From Alphaproteobacteria bacterium (lineage in GTDB: Bacteria > Myxococcota_A > UBA796 > CAJQPC01), in contig JACKEV010000020.1 of the NCBI GenBank assembly GCA_020632795.1, forward strand, positions 124,001 to 188,000: a stretch of DNA of 64,000 nt, written 5' to 3'. Shown in pieces: positions 18,449 through 26,864 of the stretch (positions within the stretch are counted from its first letter, which is position 1; every line of letters starts with the position of its first letter). The notes below the pieces were generated by a model. It saw only the letters and a list, made by a program, of their open reading frames with translations. It did no database searches and was not told the DNA's origin. Position numbers and translations under genes: made by a program.

Positions 18449-19903
18449 GTGCCCGCCGAGCTGCGATGGCCCGGGAAGGCCCTGCCCGATGAGCAGCCCG
18501 CGCCGGACCTGCCCGGGTCGGAGGTCCACGGCGCGCCCCGGGACGGCTGGTTGGACCGGGTGTACCTGGGCGATGGGCTGGAGGTGTGCCGCCACCTGCT
18601 GCCCGGGCTGCGCGGGCAGGTCCGGCTGGTCACCATCGACCCGCCCTTCGACACCGGGTCGACCTGGACCCGCCGGGTGCGCCTGCGCGGTGCGGGGCCC
18701 ACTGTGCGGGTTCACGAGACCCAGTACGATGACCGCTGGGCGCCGGGGACCTACCTGCAGCACCTCTACGAGCGCCTGGCCCTGCTCCGCCCGCTGATGG
18801 CCGAGGACGCCACGATCTGGGTCCACTGCGACGACCGCCGCAGCCACCACATCCGCTGCCTGCTCGACGAGCTGTTCGGGGCGCGCAACTTCCGCAGCGC
18901 GGTGACCTGGCGGCGCAAGCCAGGGCGCTCCAACACCCGAAATGTGTTCGACGCGGCCACCGACACGCTCCTGTTCTACAGCCGCTCGGACCGCTACCGC
19001 TTCGAGCGCCCGGTGACCCGGGAGAGCGAGGAGGCCCAGCGAACCATCCAAAAACGCTTCAGCTACACCGACGCCGACGGGCGGCGGTTCATGCCCACGC
19101 CCATCGTCAGTCCGAACCCTCGCCCCAACCTGTACTATCCCTACAAGGGCCGCCAGCCGCCCCCCAACGGCTGGTCCTTCTCGCTCGAGAAGATGCAGGC
19201 CTGGGACGCCGCCGGGCGGCTCTACTTCCCCGAGCGCGGCGGGCGCATCTACCGCAAGATCTACCTGGATGAGTACGAGGGGCAGCCTGTCTCGGACCTG
19301 TGGACAGATATCCACGTCATCAACCCGATGGCCCGGGAGCGGCTGGGCTACCCCACCCAGAAGCCCGAGGCGCTGCTGGAGCGCATCCTGCGCACGGTCA
19401 CCGCGCCCGGGGATCTGGTGCTGGACACCTTCGCCGGCTCGGGCACCAGCGCGGCGGTGGCCCGGCGATTGGGGCGGCGGTTCATCGTGTGTGATGACAA
19501 TCCGGGGGCTGTCCACACCATCACCCGGCGGCTGCTGACCCAGGACGTCGAGGACGCGCCGGGCTTCTCGGTGCACCGGGCCCCGACGCCCGAGGAGACC
19601 GGCGGTCTCCGGCTGGAACGTCGCGATGACGCCCTGCACATCGCGCACCTCGACGCCCCGAGTCTGCGGGCGCGCCTCGGGTCGGCCCGCGTCGACGACT
19701 GGCGCCGCCTGGCGGACTGCGTCCTGGTCGACACACAGTGGGACGGCGCGGTGCTCCGGCCGGACGTGGTGGACGTGCCAGGCGAGGGTGCCCTCGTCCG
19801 AGGGACCTATCCCCTGCCCGCGACCGCCGGGGCCGTGCGGGTTCGGGTGGTGGACCTGTTGGGCGCCGCCTGCGAGGCGACGCTCACGCTGCCAGGCGGC
19901 TGA
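18449..19903 (+). CDS. DNA methyltransferase (DPPF-type, amino-methylating)
   Basis: A 484-residue site-specific DNA methyltransferase. The catalytic motif IV (TIDPPFDTG, about residue 65) comes before the SAM-binding motif I (DTFAGSGTSAA, about residue 325), the order of beta-class N6-adenine/N4-cytosine enzymes. NPMARERLGYPTQKPEALLERIL is the usual motif X region. About 130 extra residues follow motif I and may be a target-recognition or partner domain. The GTG start immediately follows the bioA stop. No restriction endonuclease gene is adjacent, so it looks like an orphan or a regulatory/housekeeping methylase. Confidence 0.85.
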   Translation: MPAELRWPGKALPDEQPAPDLPGSEVHGAPRDGWLDRVYLGDGLEVCRHLLPGLRGQVRLVTIDPPFDTGSTWTRRVRLRGAGPTVRVHETQYDDRWAPGTYLQHLYERLALLRPLMAEDATIWVHCDDRRSHHIRCLLDELFGARNFRSAVTWRRKPGRSNTRNVFDAATDTLLFYSRSDRYRFERPVTRESEEAQRTIQKRFSYTDADGRRFMPTPIVSPNPRPNLYYPYKGRQPPPNGWSFSLEKMQAWDAAGRLYFPERGGRIYRKIYLDEYEGQPVSDLWTDIHVINPMARERLGYPTQKPEALLERILRTVTAPGDLVLDTFAGSGTSAAVARRLGRRFIVCDDNPGAVHTITRRLLTQDVEDAPGFSVHRAPTPEETGGLRLERRDDALHIAHLDAPSLRARLGSARVDDWRRLADCVLVDTQWDGAVLRPDVVDVPGEGALVRGTYPLPATAGAVRVRVVDLLGAACEATLTLPGG

Positions 19904-20876
19904 CGAGCCCGCGCGCGAGGGCCTCTGCGCCAACGGCGTCGGGCAGGCCCAGCGCCGCGGGCAGCGCGCGCAGCAGCGCTGGCGCCCGCTGAACAAGCGA
20001 CCGCAGCTCGGCGGCCAGGGCCTCGTCCAGTTCATGGCGCTGCGGCTCCGGGAGGCGGGCGCGCAGCCAGGCGTGCAGGTCCCAGGCGAGCTGGGCGTGC
20101 GCGGCCTCCTCGGGGGCGATGCGGGCGTAGGCCGCGCGCAGCTCTGGGGTGCGGGCGTTGTGGGCCTTCCAGCCGGCCAGGAGCGCGGCCCAGGTCTCGC
20201 CCACGCAGCCCTCCACGGCGTTGTGGAGCGCGACGGCGTAGAGGTTGCAGGGGGCCGGGCGGCGCTGCGGTCGCTGGGGCGGGCAGCCCTCCGCGAGGGC
20301 GAGCGTGGAGATGGCGGCGGCGTGGCGCTCCTCGTCCTCGGCCGCCTCCAGGCAGCGCTGGATGAGGGCCGAGGGGGCGCCCCAGGCGACGAGCTGCTGC
20401 GCCAGCTCCTGGAAGGCGGTGACGCTGACGGCCTCGAGCTGGGCGCAGAGGGCGAGGTAGGGGCCGAGTCGGCTCAGGTCGGTGGGCGGGTCGACGTGGC
20501 CGAGGGGACGGCGGCCTTCCTTGCAGTCCTGGATGGTGGACACCTCGCCTCTACATGCGACGTGAATGGTGTCGGCCTCCAGGTCCACGGTCGCCTGACA
20601 GGACACCATCTCGCTCACCTCCATCCCGGTGTCCGTCTGCGCATCCCAGACCCATCCGCAGAGCTCGCGGCAGTGATTCGACGCATAGCTGAGCGCGTCC
20701 ATGTAGTCCTCACCCTGGGTCATGCGGGCCTCCTCCTCCAGGATCCCCTCCATCTCGCCGCGGGAGAAGGTCTCCTCCAGCGTGAAGTCCCGGGTCTCGG
20801 TCGGCCCGCACCCGTAGCAGGCCGTCAACCCCTCCAGAAGGCTCAAAGACAGGATCAAACGAAGATCTGGCATCAT
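19884..20876 (-). CDS. Ferritin-like-domain lipoprotein
   Basis: A 330-residue exported protein with an N-terminal hydrophobic stretch ending at Cys (LTACYGCG), suggesting a lipoprotein. The C-terminal ~200 residues carry ferritin-like helices with E..H metal-ligand patterns (QLEAVSVTAF, AEDEERHAAA, IAPEEAAHAQLAWD), indicating a di-iron four-helix bundle. The start at 20876 is preceded by GGAGGAG. Its 3' end overlaps the convergent methyltransferase by about 20 bp. The function of this exported ferritin-like group is unknown. Confidence 0.75.
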   Translation of the reverse strand: MMPDLRLILSLSLLEGLTACYGCGPTETRDFTLEETFSRGEMEGILEEEARMTQGEDYMDALSYASNHCRELCGWVWDAQTDTGMEVSEMVSCQATVDLEADTIHVACRGEVSTIQDCKEGRRPLGHVDPPTDLSRLGPYLALCAQLEAVSVTAFQELAQQLVAWGAPSALIQRCLEAAEDEERHAAAISTLALAEGCPPQRPQRRPAPCNLYAVALHNAVEGCVGETWAALLAGWKAHNARTPELRAAYARIAPEEAAHAQLAWDLHAWLRARLPEPQRHELDEALAAELRSLVQRAPALLRALPAALGLPDAVGAEALARGLVSRLAA

Positions 20877-20933
20877 GGTCTCCTCCCCCTGGACCATGCC
20901 ATCGGGCGCGCCCGCCTGTCCAGCGCCTCGCGC

Positions 20934-21368
20934 TCAGGACTCCATCAGGTCCTTGAGCAATGACAGGTCCAGGGCGATCTGCCGCCGCACCGCGCCGCTG
21001 AGCAGCGGGCCGGTGAGCTTGTAGAAGCCCTTGGGGTCGCCCGCGGTGGTGATGGCCATGCGGGTGCCGCCGTCGGCGTCGGAGAGGGTGTAGGTCACCG
21101 TCATCGGGAAGGGGCCGGCGGTGGTGACCATGTCGACGCGCTCACCCTCCTCCAGGCCCGTGATCTCGATGGTGTAGACCATCTCGCGGCCGAGGAACTT
21201 CGAGACCCGCTCCACCCGGCTGCCCACGGCGAGCGGCCCCTCGTCCAGGCGACGGGCCCGCAGCAGGCCGCTGGTCCAGTCCGGGTCGCGCTCCACGTCC
21301 AGCAGGCGGTGGAAGAGCTGCGTGCGATCGCAGGCGATGACGGTGTCGACGTGGATGCTGACGCTCAT
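20934..21368 (-). CDS. SRPBCC (START/Bet v1-like) family protein
   Basis: A 144-residue protein with the pattern of polyketide-cyclase/SRPBCC proteins: an N-terminal strand and helix (HVDTVIACDRTQLFHRLLDV), several central antiparallel strands and a long C-terminal helix. These bind hydrophobic ligands in a cavity. It is divergent from a LysR regulator, which may control it. No catalytic role can be assigned. Confidence 0.7.
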   Translation of the reverse strand: MSVSIHVDTVIACDRTQLFHRLLDVERDPDWTSGLLRARRLDEGPLAVGSRVERVSKFLGREMVYTIEITGLEEGERVDMVTTAGPFPMTVTYTLSDADGGTRMAITTAGDPKGFYKLTGPLLSGAVRRQIALDLSLLKDLMES

Positions 21369-21430
21369 GGGTGCCTCCAGGTGATACTTTTTTGATACCC
21401 TCACCATGTTCTCAGGACAATAGAGACTCC

Positions 21431-22351
21431 ATGAGCAAGACTGTCACGTCAGATGGACAATCCTATCGCCTGGACGACCTGCGCCTGTTCTCGGTGGTCG
21501 CCCAGGCCGGCAGCTTCACCGCCGCGGCCGAGCAGCTCGGGCTGCCCAAGCAGACCGTCAGCCGACGCATCCGCCTCCTGGAGGAGTCGCTGGGGGTGCG
21601 TCTGCTGCACCGCACGACGCGCACCAGCCGGCTGACCACCGAGGGCGCGGCCTTCGCGGAGCACTGCCACGAGCTGGCCCGCCTCGCTGAGGAGGCGACC
21701 CGCAGCGTACAGAGCCGCGCCGCCACGCCCCAGGGCACCCTGCGCGTCACCACCACCCAGGCTCTGGCCGAGCCGCTGCTGGCGCCCTTGCTGGCCGACT
21801 ATCTCGGCGCCTGGCCCGAGGTCTCGGTGGACCTCCTCCTCACCAACCGGCGGGTGGATCTGGTGGAGGAGGGCTTTGATCTGGCGCTCCGGGTCGGGCC
21901 GCTGCGGGACAGCGGGCTGGTGACCCGGCGGCTGGGGCCGGCCCGGGTGCGGTTCTGCGCGAGCCCGTCGCTGCTCGCCCGGCTGGGCGCGCCCGCCGAG
22001 CCGGCGGCCCTCGCCGACTACCCCTGTGTGATGCAGCCGGTCGACAGCGGACCGTCTGCGTGGCCGGTCGGCGGACCCGAGGGCCTGCGGATGGTGCCGG
22101 TGTGCGCGCGGCTGCGGGCCAACAGCGCGGCGCTGGTGCGCCAGGCGGCGCTCGACGGGCTGGGGCTGGCCATGCTGCCCGAGGCGGCCTGCGCGGGCGA
22201 CTTGGGGGCCGGGCGGCTGGTGACCGTGTTGGATGACCACGTCCCGGACCTGGGCGTGGTGCAGCTCGTCTACCCGGGCAGGCGACTCTTGGCGGCCCGG
22301 GTGCGGGCCTTCATCGATCTGGCGGTGGCCCGCCTGGGGCCTTCTTCGTGA
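21431..22351 (+). CDS. LysR-family transcriptional regulator
   Basis: A 306-residue LysR regulator. The N-terminal winged helix-turn-helix (about residues 14-75) reads LRLFSVVAQAGSFTAAAEQL then GLPKQTVSRRIRLLEESLG, and the C-terminal substrate-binding domain contains LADYLGAWPEVSVDLLL and a typical VRAFIDLAVARL end. The start at 21431 avoids the less likely upstream extension. It is divergent from the SRPBCC gene across 62 bp, and its 3' end overlaps the convergent membrane-protein gene by about 40 bp. Confidence 0.9.
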   Translation: MSKTVTSDGQSYRLDDLRLFSVVAQAGSFTAAAEQLGLPKQTVSRRIRLLEESLGVRLLHRTTRTSRLTTEGAAFAEHCHELARLAEEATRSVQSRAATPQGTLRVTTTQALAEPLLAPLLADYLGAWPEVSVDLLLTNRRVDLVEEGFDLALRVGPLRDSGLVTRRLGPARVRFCASPSLLARLGAPAEPAALADYPCVMQPVDSGPSAWPVGGPEGLRMVPVCARLRANSAALVRQAALDGLGLAMLPEAACAGDLGAGRLVTVLDDHVPDLGVVQLVYPGRRLLAARVRAFIDLAVARLGPSS

Positions 22352-22658
22352 CCTTGTTCACGGCGTCCTCGGCGTGCTCCCGCAGGCGCTGGAGCCAGCG
22401 GCGGGCCCACACGAACTCGGTGGCCAGCAGCGCGAGGCCCGCCGCCAGGGTCACCGTGCCGGGTCCGGGCAGGAACAGCAGCGCGATCCCCACCAACGCC
22501 AGGGAGGCCCCGCCGAGCACGACCAGCACCCGCGCGGCCTGCTGCACGGCCGGGGGGGCGTCCTCGGGCACGTAGCGCCGCATCAGCAGGCCCACCCCGG
22601 CCAGCGCTCCGACCGCGGCGATGCCTGCGAGGAGCCAGACCCACGGGCCGTCGGGCAT
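22311..22658 (-). CDS. PGPGW-type small transmembrane protein
   Basis: A 115-residue membrane protein with three hydrophobic segments (about residues 6-25, 42-60 and 64-80) and the central signature FLPGPGTVTLAAGLALLATEF, as in putative transmembrane proteins of the PGPGW family. The tail is basic (RRWLQRLREH...KKAPG), probably cytoplasmic. The start overlaps the upstream gene's stop (TGATG), so the two are coupled. Function unknown. Confidence 0.7.
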   Translation of the reverse strand: MPDGPWVWLLAGIAAVGALAGVGLLMRRYVPEDAPPAVQQAARVLVVLGGASLALVGIALLFLPGPGTVTLAAGLALLATEFVWARRWLQRLREHAEDAVNKVTKKAPGGPPPDR

Positions 22659-23749
22659 CAGCGAGTCCGACCGAAGAGGCGGCGGAGCAGGCCGATGGTC
22701 ACGCCGGGCATCACGATGAAGGCCGCGATGAGCACGGCGAAGGGGGCGACGACGACCTTGAACCACAGCGGCGTGTCGTCCGAGGGCTCGGGCGGGAGGC
22801 GTGCCATGAGCCCGACCTCCGGGCCCTCGGCGTGGGCGTAGACGCCGGCCTCGCTGTGATCCAGGGCGAGCACCCTGGCAGCCTCCGCGTCTGTGCCGGG
22901 TGCCGCCAGGAGCCCGCTCAGCGTGTCCGTGTCCATGACCCGCCAAGCGACCTCCATGAGGGCGCGACCTGCCTCCGATTCCATACAGATGGGCGCCCCG
23001 GTCAGCACGGCGACCCCGCCCTCGGTGCCCGGCAGCGCAGCCGGCAGCTCCGGGGCCACGATGAGCGTGAAGCCCGCGTACCCGGTGGTCGCGGACAGCG
23101 CCTCGTTGAGGGAGCCGAGATCCCGGACCTCGGCCTGCTCCCAGAATCCTGCGGCCCAGGCCTCGGCGCAGGGGGTGGCCCCCACGGTGAGGAGGCGGGC
23201 CTCCGACCCGCCCACCTCTTGATCGGCGGCGATGGAGGCCGCCTCCAGCCCGGCCTTGGTGGCTTCGATCCAGACGTCGTCCAGCCGGGCCTCCCACACG
23301 CCGTCCGGCGCGCGCCGGAGGGGGTAGGACGGGCCGTCCGGGTTGGCCAGGAAGCGCGGTTGATCCCCGGGGATGGCGTCGAGCAGGTCCAGGGCGTCCC
23401 GGTCGAGGTAGAGCGCGTGCTCGGGGGGGTCGGTGGCCAGGCGGCCGAGGGGGCGTAGCTCCTCCACGCCGGCGGCGTCGATGAGGCGGACGGCGTCGCC
23501 CTCGCGGGCCAGGTAGCGGGCGCCCAGGGGCAGGTCATCGACGTGCAGGAAGACGCTGCGGGCGGCGGCGGCGGCCCCGAGGGCCGAGGCCCCCTTGAGC
23601 GCCTTGCCGCCCTTGGCCAGCTTCGCGGCGGTGCCCGCGCCCTTGGCCCCCTTGGCCAGCTTGCCGGCCTTGGACGCGGCGCGCAGCAGGGACCCCAGGC
23701 CGGCGTGGGCCGGGGGCGCGGCGAGCAGCAGGGCGAGGAGAAGGCGCAT
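22658..23749 (-). CDS. Exported hypothetical protein with C-terminal membrane anchor
   Basis: A 363-residue protein with a signal peptide (MRLLLALLLAAPPAHA), a Gly/Ala/Lys-rich segment, a large soluble domain and a final hydrophobic helix (VVVAPFAVLIAAFIVMPGV) followed by RLFGRTR. The layout suggests an envelope protein anchored at its C-terminus. I do not recognise the family. It is followed without a gap by the PGPGW membrane-protein gene. Confidence 0.65.
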   Translation of the reverse strand: MRLLLALLLAAPPAHAGLGSLLRAASKAGKLAKGAKGAGTAAKLAKGGKALKGASALGAAAAARSVFLHVDDLPLGARYLAREGDAVRLIDAAGVEELRPLGRLATDPPEHALYLDRDALDLLDAIPGDQPRFLANPDGPSYPLRRAPDGVWEARLDDVWIEATKAGLEAASIAADQEVGGSEARLLTVGATPCAEAWAAGFWEQAEVRDLGSLNEALSATTGYAGFTLIVAPELPAALPGTEGGVAVLTGAPICMESEAGRALMEVAWRVMDTDTLSGLLAAPGTDAEAARVLALDHSEAGVYAHAEGPEVGLMARLPPEPSDDTPLWFKVVVAPFAVLIAAFIVMPGVTIGLLRRLFGRTR

Positions 23750-24157
23750 GTCTGGTCCTTATCGGTCCTCGGGCCGGGGTTCCAGCGGATTCGCCGTCGG
23801 GCCGCCGTGTCGAGGCGTGGGCCGCTTGGGTCCTGTACAGTCGCGGGGTGGAGGGCGGCAGGGCACGCATCACGCTGAGTCCGGGGCGGCCCTGCCGTGC
23901 TCCCGCCTGGCGACGCCGCCTACGCTGAGCGCTGGGGCGGCTGGAACGACGGCTTCAGCGTCCACGCCCGCTCTCGGGGGCGAGCCGATGATCGTGCTCG
24001 TCCCGGGCGCTCGGTGGCGGGGCCGAACGTCCGGCGAATCGCCCGGACTGAACCCGAGGTCCAGGACGACGCCCTTCCCGCGGGCGTGCGGCCTTGACAG
24101 CGGCGGGGGGGCAGAATAGAAGTGGCAGCGCTTGGAGGGAAACCTCCGGGTGGTTGA
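23750..24157. other. 408-bp intergenic stretch upstream of tRNA-Asn
   Basis: No convincing gene is seen. Around 23900-24100 a plus-strand frame includes WNDGFSVHARSRGR, weakly reminiscent of a transposase remnant, but the match is too short to name. The last ~50 bases before the tRNA should hold its promoter; no clear -35/-10 pair stands out. Confidence 0.4.
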
Positions 24158-24234
24158 TCCCGCTTAGCTCAGTTGGTCAGAGCATCTGACTGTTAATCAG
24201 AGGGTCGCTGGTTCAAGTCCAGCAGCGGGAGCCA
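24158..24234 (+). tRNA. tRNA-Asn (anticodon GTT)
   Basis: The 77-nt sequence folds as a standard cloverleaf. The acceptor TCCCGCT pairs with AGCGGGA, the D arm is GCTC...GAGC, the anticodon stem TCTGA/TCAGA carries the loop CTGTTAA with anticodon GTT, and the T arm is GCTGG-TTCAAGT-CCAGC. The 3' CCA is encoded. A hairpin follows about 40 bp downstream. The accessory region begins right after this tRNA, a common integration point for mobile DNA. Confidence 0.95.
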
Positions 24235-24272
24235 TGTCAGACGGTAAGGTAAACACAACCTCCCCGTTAAGA

Positions 24273-24311
24273 GCCTGGGTCGTGAAGGTGAAAATCCCCT
24301 TCCACCCAGGC
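24273..24311 (+). terminator. Hairpin downstream of tRNA-Asn
   Basis: GCCTGGGT (24273-24280) pairs with ACCCAGGC (24304-24311), with a nested GAAGG/CCTTC stem inside and CTTT following. It could terminate the tRNA transcript, although the T run is short. Confidence 0.45.
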
Positions 24312-24464
24312 TTTGGCATTTCGAAGGGTCGGCCCCCCGCCGCCGCGATGCGCCCGCCGCCGGGCCGAAGGAGGCGCCGCGGAGCCGGATCGGGCCCCCA
24401 GATGGGGGGTGTTAAATGCCCCCAGGGCACCCTCCGCCGCGATTCACCGCAGGTCCACCACGGG

Positions 24465-25232
24465 GTGTCTGCCGACGACCCCTGGGGCGAGCGCCGGGAC
24501 GCCATCCGGGCGCGGGTCCTCCGGGCGCGGGCCTACCGGGAGCGGCTGGACCGGGCCGAGGTCTCCAGCCAGGCCGAGTTGGCCCAGGTCGAGGGCCTGA
24601 CCCCGGCGCGGGTCAGCCAGCTCCTCGCCCTGCTCAAGCTCAACCCGCAGATCCTCGCGGAGTTGGAGGACGAGGAGGTGGAGGGTCCCCTGCCCTCGGA
24701 GCCGGCGCTGCGGCGGATCGCGGGGGTGCGCCCGCCGGAGGAGCAGCGGTATCGCTTCCGGCGGCTCTGTCGGGAGGCGGGGGCGGCGAAGCCGAGCCAG
24801 CACCGGCCCCGCCCGGAGAGCGGCGTGCGAAGGCGTGGGCTCCAGCACCTCTTCGATCAGGCGCGGCGTTGGCAGGAGGCGCTGGACCGGGGCGAGGCGC
24901 GAAGCCTCGCGGAGATCGGCCGCCAGGAGGGCATCACCGGGTCACGGGTGGCGCAGGTGGTCATGCTGCTTCACCTGCACCCGGACATCATCGCGCGGAT
25001 GGACGTGCCGGCCGGCGAGCGGCCGAAGGGGATCACGAGTCGGCAGTTGAGAAGCCTCGCGCGGGTGGGGGATGTGGAGGAGCAGTTGAGGCGGTTTGAT
25101 GAGATGGTGGTGGCTGGTCGAAGAAGTGCAGGAGCACACGATAGCAGGTCAACGACTCCACAAACCCAATCATTGGGTAGCATACCCTACCGGCAACTAT
25201 TGGTGGATCCTGGTGTTCCGAACAGCTCATGA
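24465..25232 (+). CDS. Helix-turn-helix protein with duplicated DNA-binding unit
   Basis: About 255 residues containing two copies of one unit: RAYRERLDRAEVSSQAELAQ..GLTPARVSQLLALLKLNP, then RRWQEALDRGEARSLAEIGR..GITGSRVAQVVMLLHLHP. Each looks like a KorB/ParB-style helix-turn-helix that tests a DNA site. Such proteins often accompany site-specific recombinases in mobile DNA, and this one lies just after the tRNA. The GTG start at 24465 is uncertain, since the frame is open further upstream. Its 3' end overlaps the convergent lipoprotein gene by 46 bp. Confidence 0.55.
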   Translation: MSADDPWGERRDAIRARVLRARAYRERLDRAEVSSQAELAQVEGLTPARVSQLLALLKLNPQILAELEDEEVEGPLPSEPALRRIAGVRPPEEQRYRFRRLCREAGAAKPSQHRPRPESGVRRRGLQHLFDQARRWQEALDRGEARSLAEIGRQEGITGSRVAQVVMLLHLHPDIIARMDVPAGERPKGITSRQLRSLARVGDVEEQLRRFDEMVVAGRRSAGAHDSRSTTPQTQSLGSIPYRQLLVDPGVPNSS

Positions 25233-26743
25233 ATTCCGTCGTCATAATAGGGCCTAGCACCACCCGTGGTCTCCGCATGACACCAAGCGTCACCCACCCC
25301 ATTGTTTACAGTTCCCTCGGAAATCAACTGTTCATTCAGCTCGATCGACCATCCCCGGGGGTTGTGCGGCCAATCCCCAGATGTCTGGTAGTATAGTTGA
25401 TTGATATCAAACTCATCCCATGAGCTATCACCCAGTCCACCGATGCTGATTCCCACGTAGGTCTGGGAGTCATTCCTCAGTCGAAAGGACGGATTCCCTG
25501 CCGCCCCAAGGGCCGAACTCTCGTTATTCTCTACTCCATAGGTGTAGTCGCATGCTCCAAGGTAGCCTGCATGAGTGAAGCTGGCATCCGTCAGAGTTGA
25601 TTCGTCATAACAGAACACGACTCGTCCACCGACAGGGACCACAAGAGATACAGATATTACAAATGCCTCTTCGCCCGCCTGGCTGTTGTCCTCCCAGACC
25701 CGCATACCCCTCATATCAATTGGATGATTCGCGTAGTTGTACACCTCAAACCAGGTGTCGTCGACGCCATTTGGTCCCGCCGGATTATACATGATCTCAG
25801 AGATCAACAACTCATCTCCCGAGTAGCAGAGTTCATCCGAACCTTCGTCCACTATCAGGTCGCAGTCGTTGTCGACGCTGTCAAGGCACGAATCTTCAGC
25901 ACCGGGGTTCGTAGTAGTAGAAGCGTCGTCGCAATCGCCATCGTTGTCGACATAGTCAGCGTCAGGGTCACAACTCATCCTATATACTGTCTCGCTTCCA
26001 TATCCATCTGAATCTGAATCGCGGTAGAAGACGACAAAGCCCTCCACGGCTACGTCGGGGTCTGAATCGTCACTTAGCCCGTCGCAATCCTCATCCACGT
26101 CGTCGTCGTCACACACCTCAGTTGCTGAGGGGTTGATTCCTGAGTCTGAGTCGTCGCAATCATCTGCTCCTTCGACAAAACCTGACGGCTGAACACAAAC
26201 TGCCACTGGGATTTCGGGATCTCCAAACCCATCCTGATCCATATCAAGATACCAGGACGGAGCGTTCACGACATCGTCATCCTCATCATCTGTCGCACCG
26301 TCGCAGTCGTTGTCAATTCCGTCACAGACCTCGTCTGCACCAGGATTGATTGCAGGCTCGTTCTCGTCACAGTCCCTATTTAAACCCACACCATTACCAG
26401 CATAGCCATCCCCGTCAAGATCGACACCGTCGACACCATCACAATTCCTATCAATTCCATGAGGATCCACCTCATCCCCCTCTTGGCCCGGATTGACATC
26501 CGCCGCCAAGTCGTCGCAGTCCTCATCCACACCATACCCATCACCATCCAGGTCGTCGTCTGGGGACTCCTCCGAGCAGTCGTTATCGGAACCGTCATAG
26601 GGGACCTCCTCAGCCCCCGGATGCACGTCGCCGTCTGCGTTGTCGCAGTCCGCCGGCCACGCGTACCCATCCCCATCCGGGTCTAGGTCTCCCGCCACCT
26701 CATCGTCCGACAGGAAGCACCCGGCCAACAGCAGCAACAGCAT
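25187..26743 (-). CDS. MopE-type Asp-rich lipoprotein with lamin-tail domain
   Basis: A 518-residue lipoprotein. MLLLLLAGC is the lipobox. Residues about 20-315 hold MopE-like putative metal-binding repeats of the form DxDGDG(Y/F)G...CDD...NPGA...CDG(I/V)DNDCDG. Residues about 320-518 are a lamin-tail domain (ELLISEIMYNPAG, WFEVYNYANHPIDM...), a beta-sandwich common on secreted bacterial proteins. The start at 26743 is preferred because GGGAGG lies six bases upstream; ATG 26749 is immediately next to the same GGGAGG. Base composition is more AT-rich than its neighbours. It faces the divergent exported-protein/kinase operon. Confidence 0.82.
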   Translation of the reverse strand: MLLLLLAGCFLSDDEVAGDLDPDGDGYAWPADCDNADGDVHPGAEEVPYDGSDNDCSEESPDDDLDGDGYGVDEDCDDLAADVNPGQEGDEVDPHGIDRNCDGVDGVDLDGDGYAGNGVGLNRDCDENEPAINPGADEVCDGIDNDCDGATDDEDDDVVNAPSWYLDMDQDGFGDPEIPVAVCVQPSGFVEGADDCDDSDSGINPSATEVCDDDDVDEDCDGLSDDSDPDVAVEGFVVFYRDSDSDGYGSETVYRMSCDPDADYVDNDGDCDDASTTTNPGAEDSCLDSVDNDCDLIVDEGSDELCYSGDELLISEIMYNPAGPNGVDDTWFEVYNYANHPIDMRGMRVWEDNSQAGEEAFVISVSLVVPVGGRVVFCYDESTLTDASFTHAGYLGACDYTYGVENNESSALGAAGNPSFRLRNDSQTYVGISIGGLGDSSWDEFDINQLYYQTSGDWPHNPRGWSIELNEQLISEGTVNNGVGDAWCHAETTGGARPYYDDGIHELFGTPGSTNSCR

Positions 26744-26864
26744 CGTCATCCTCCCACTTGGAGCGAAGAGAAGGAGTGTACCTCAAGCCTGTTCGCGCAT
26801 GCGCCATCCCTTCGCGTCGTGTAGAATCCGGTGGCTCGACGCACTCGCGCTCCTGGAGGGCACT

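Noticed and set aside
16916..20035. Minus-strand frame of over 1000 codons antisense to bioD, bioA and the methyltransferase
   Set aside because: High-GC antisense shadow rich in Gly, Arg, His and Gln with no domain; the plus-strand genes have clear motifs.
23897..24097. Possible transposase fragment with WNDGFSVHARSRGR
   Set aside because: Only about a dozen residues look suggestive; not enough to call a mobile-element remnant.
24197..24505. Minus-strand ORF ending in PAAGLEPATL
   Set aside because: It runs antisense through the tRNA gene; this ending is a recurrent artefact of translating tRNA flanks.
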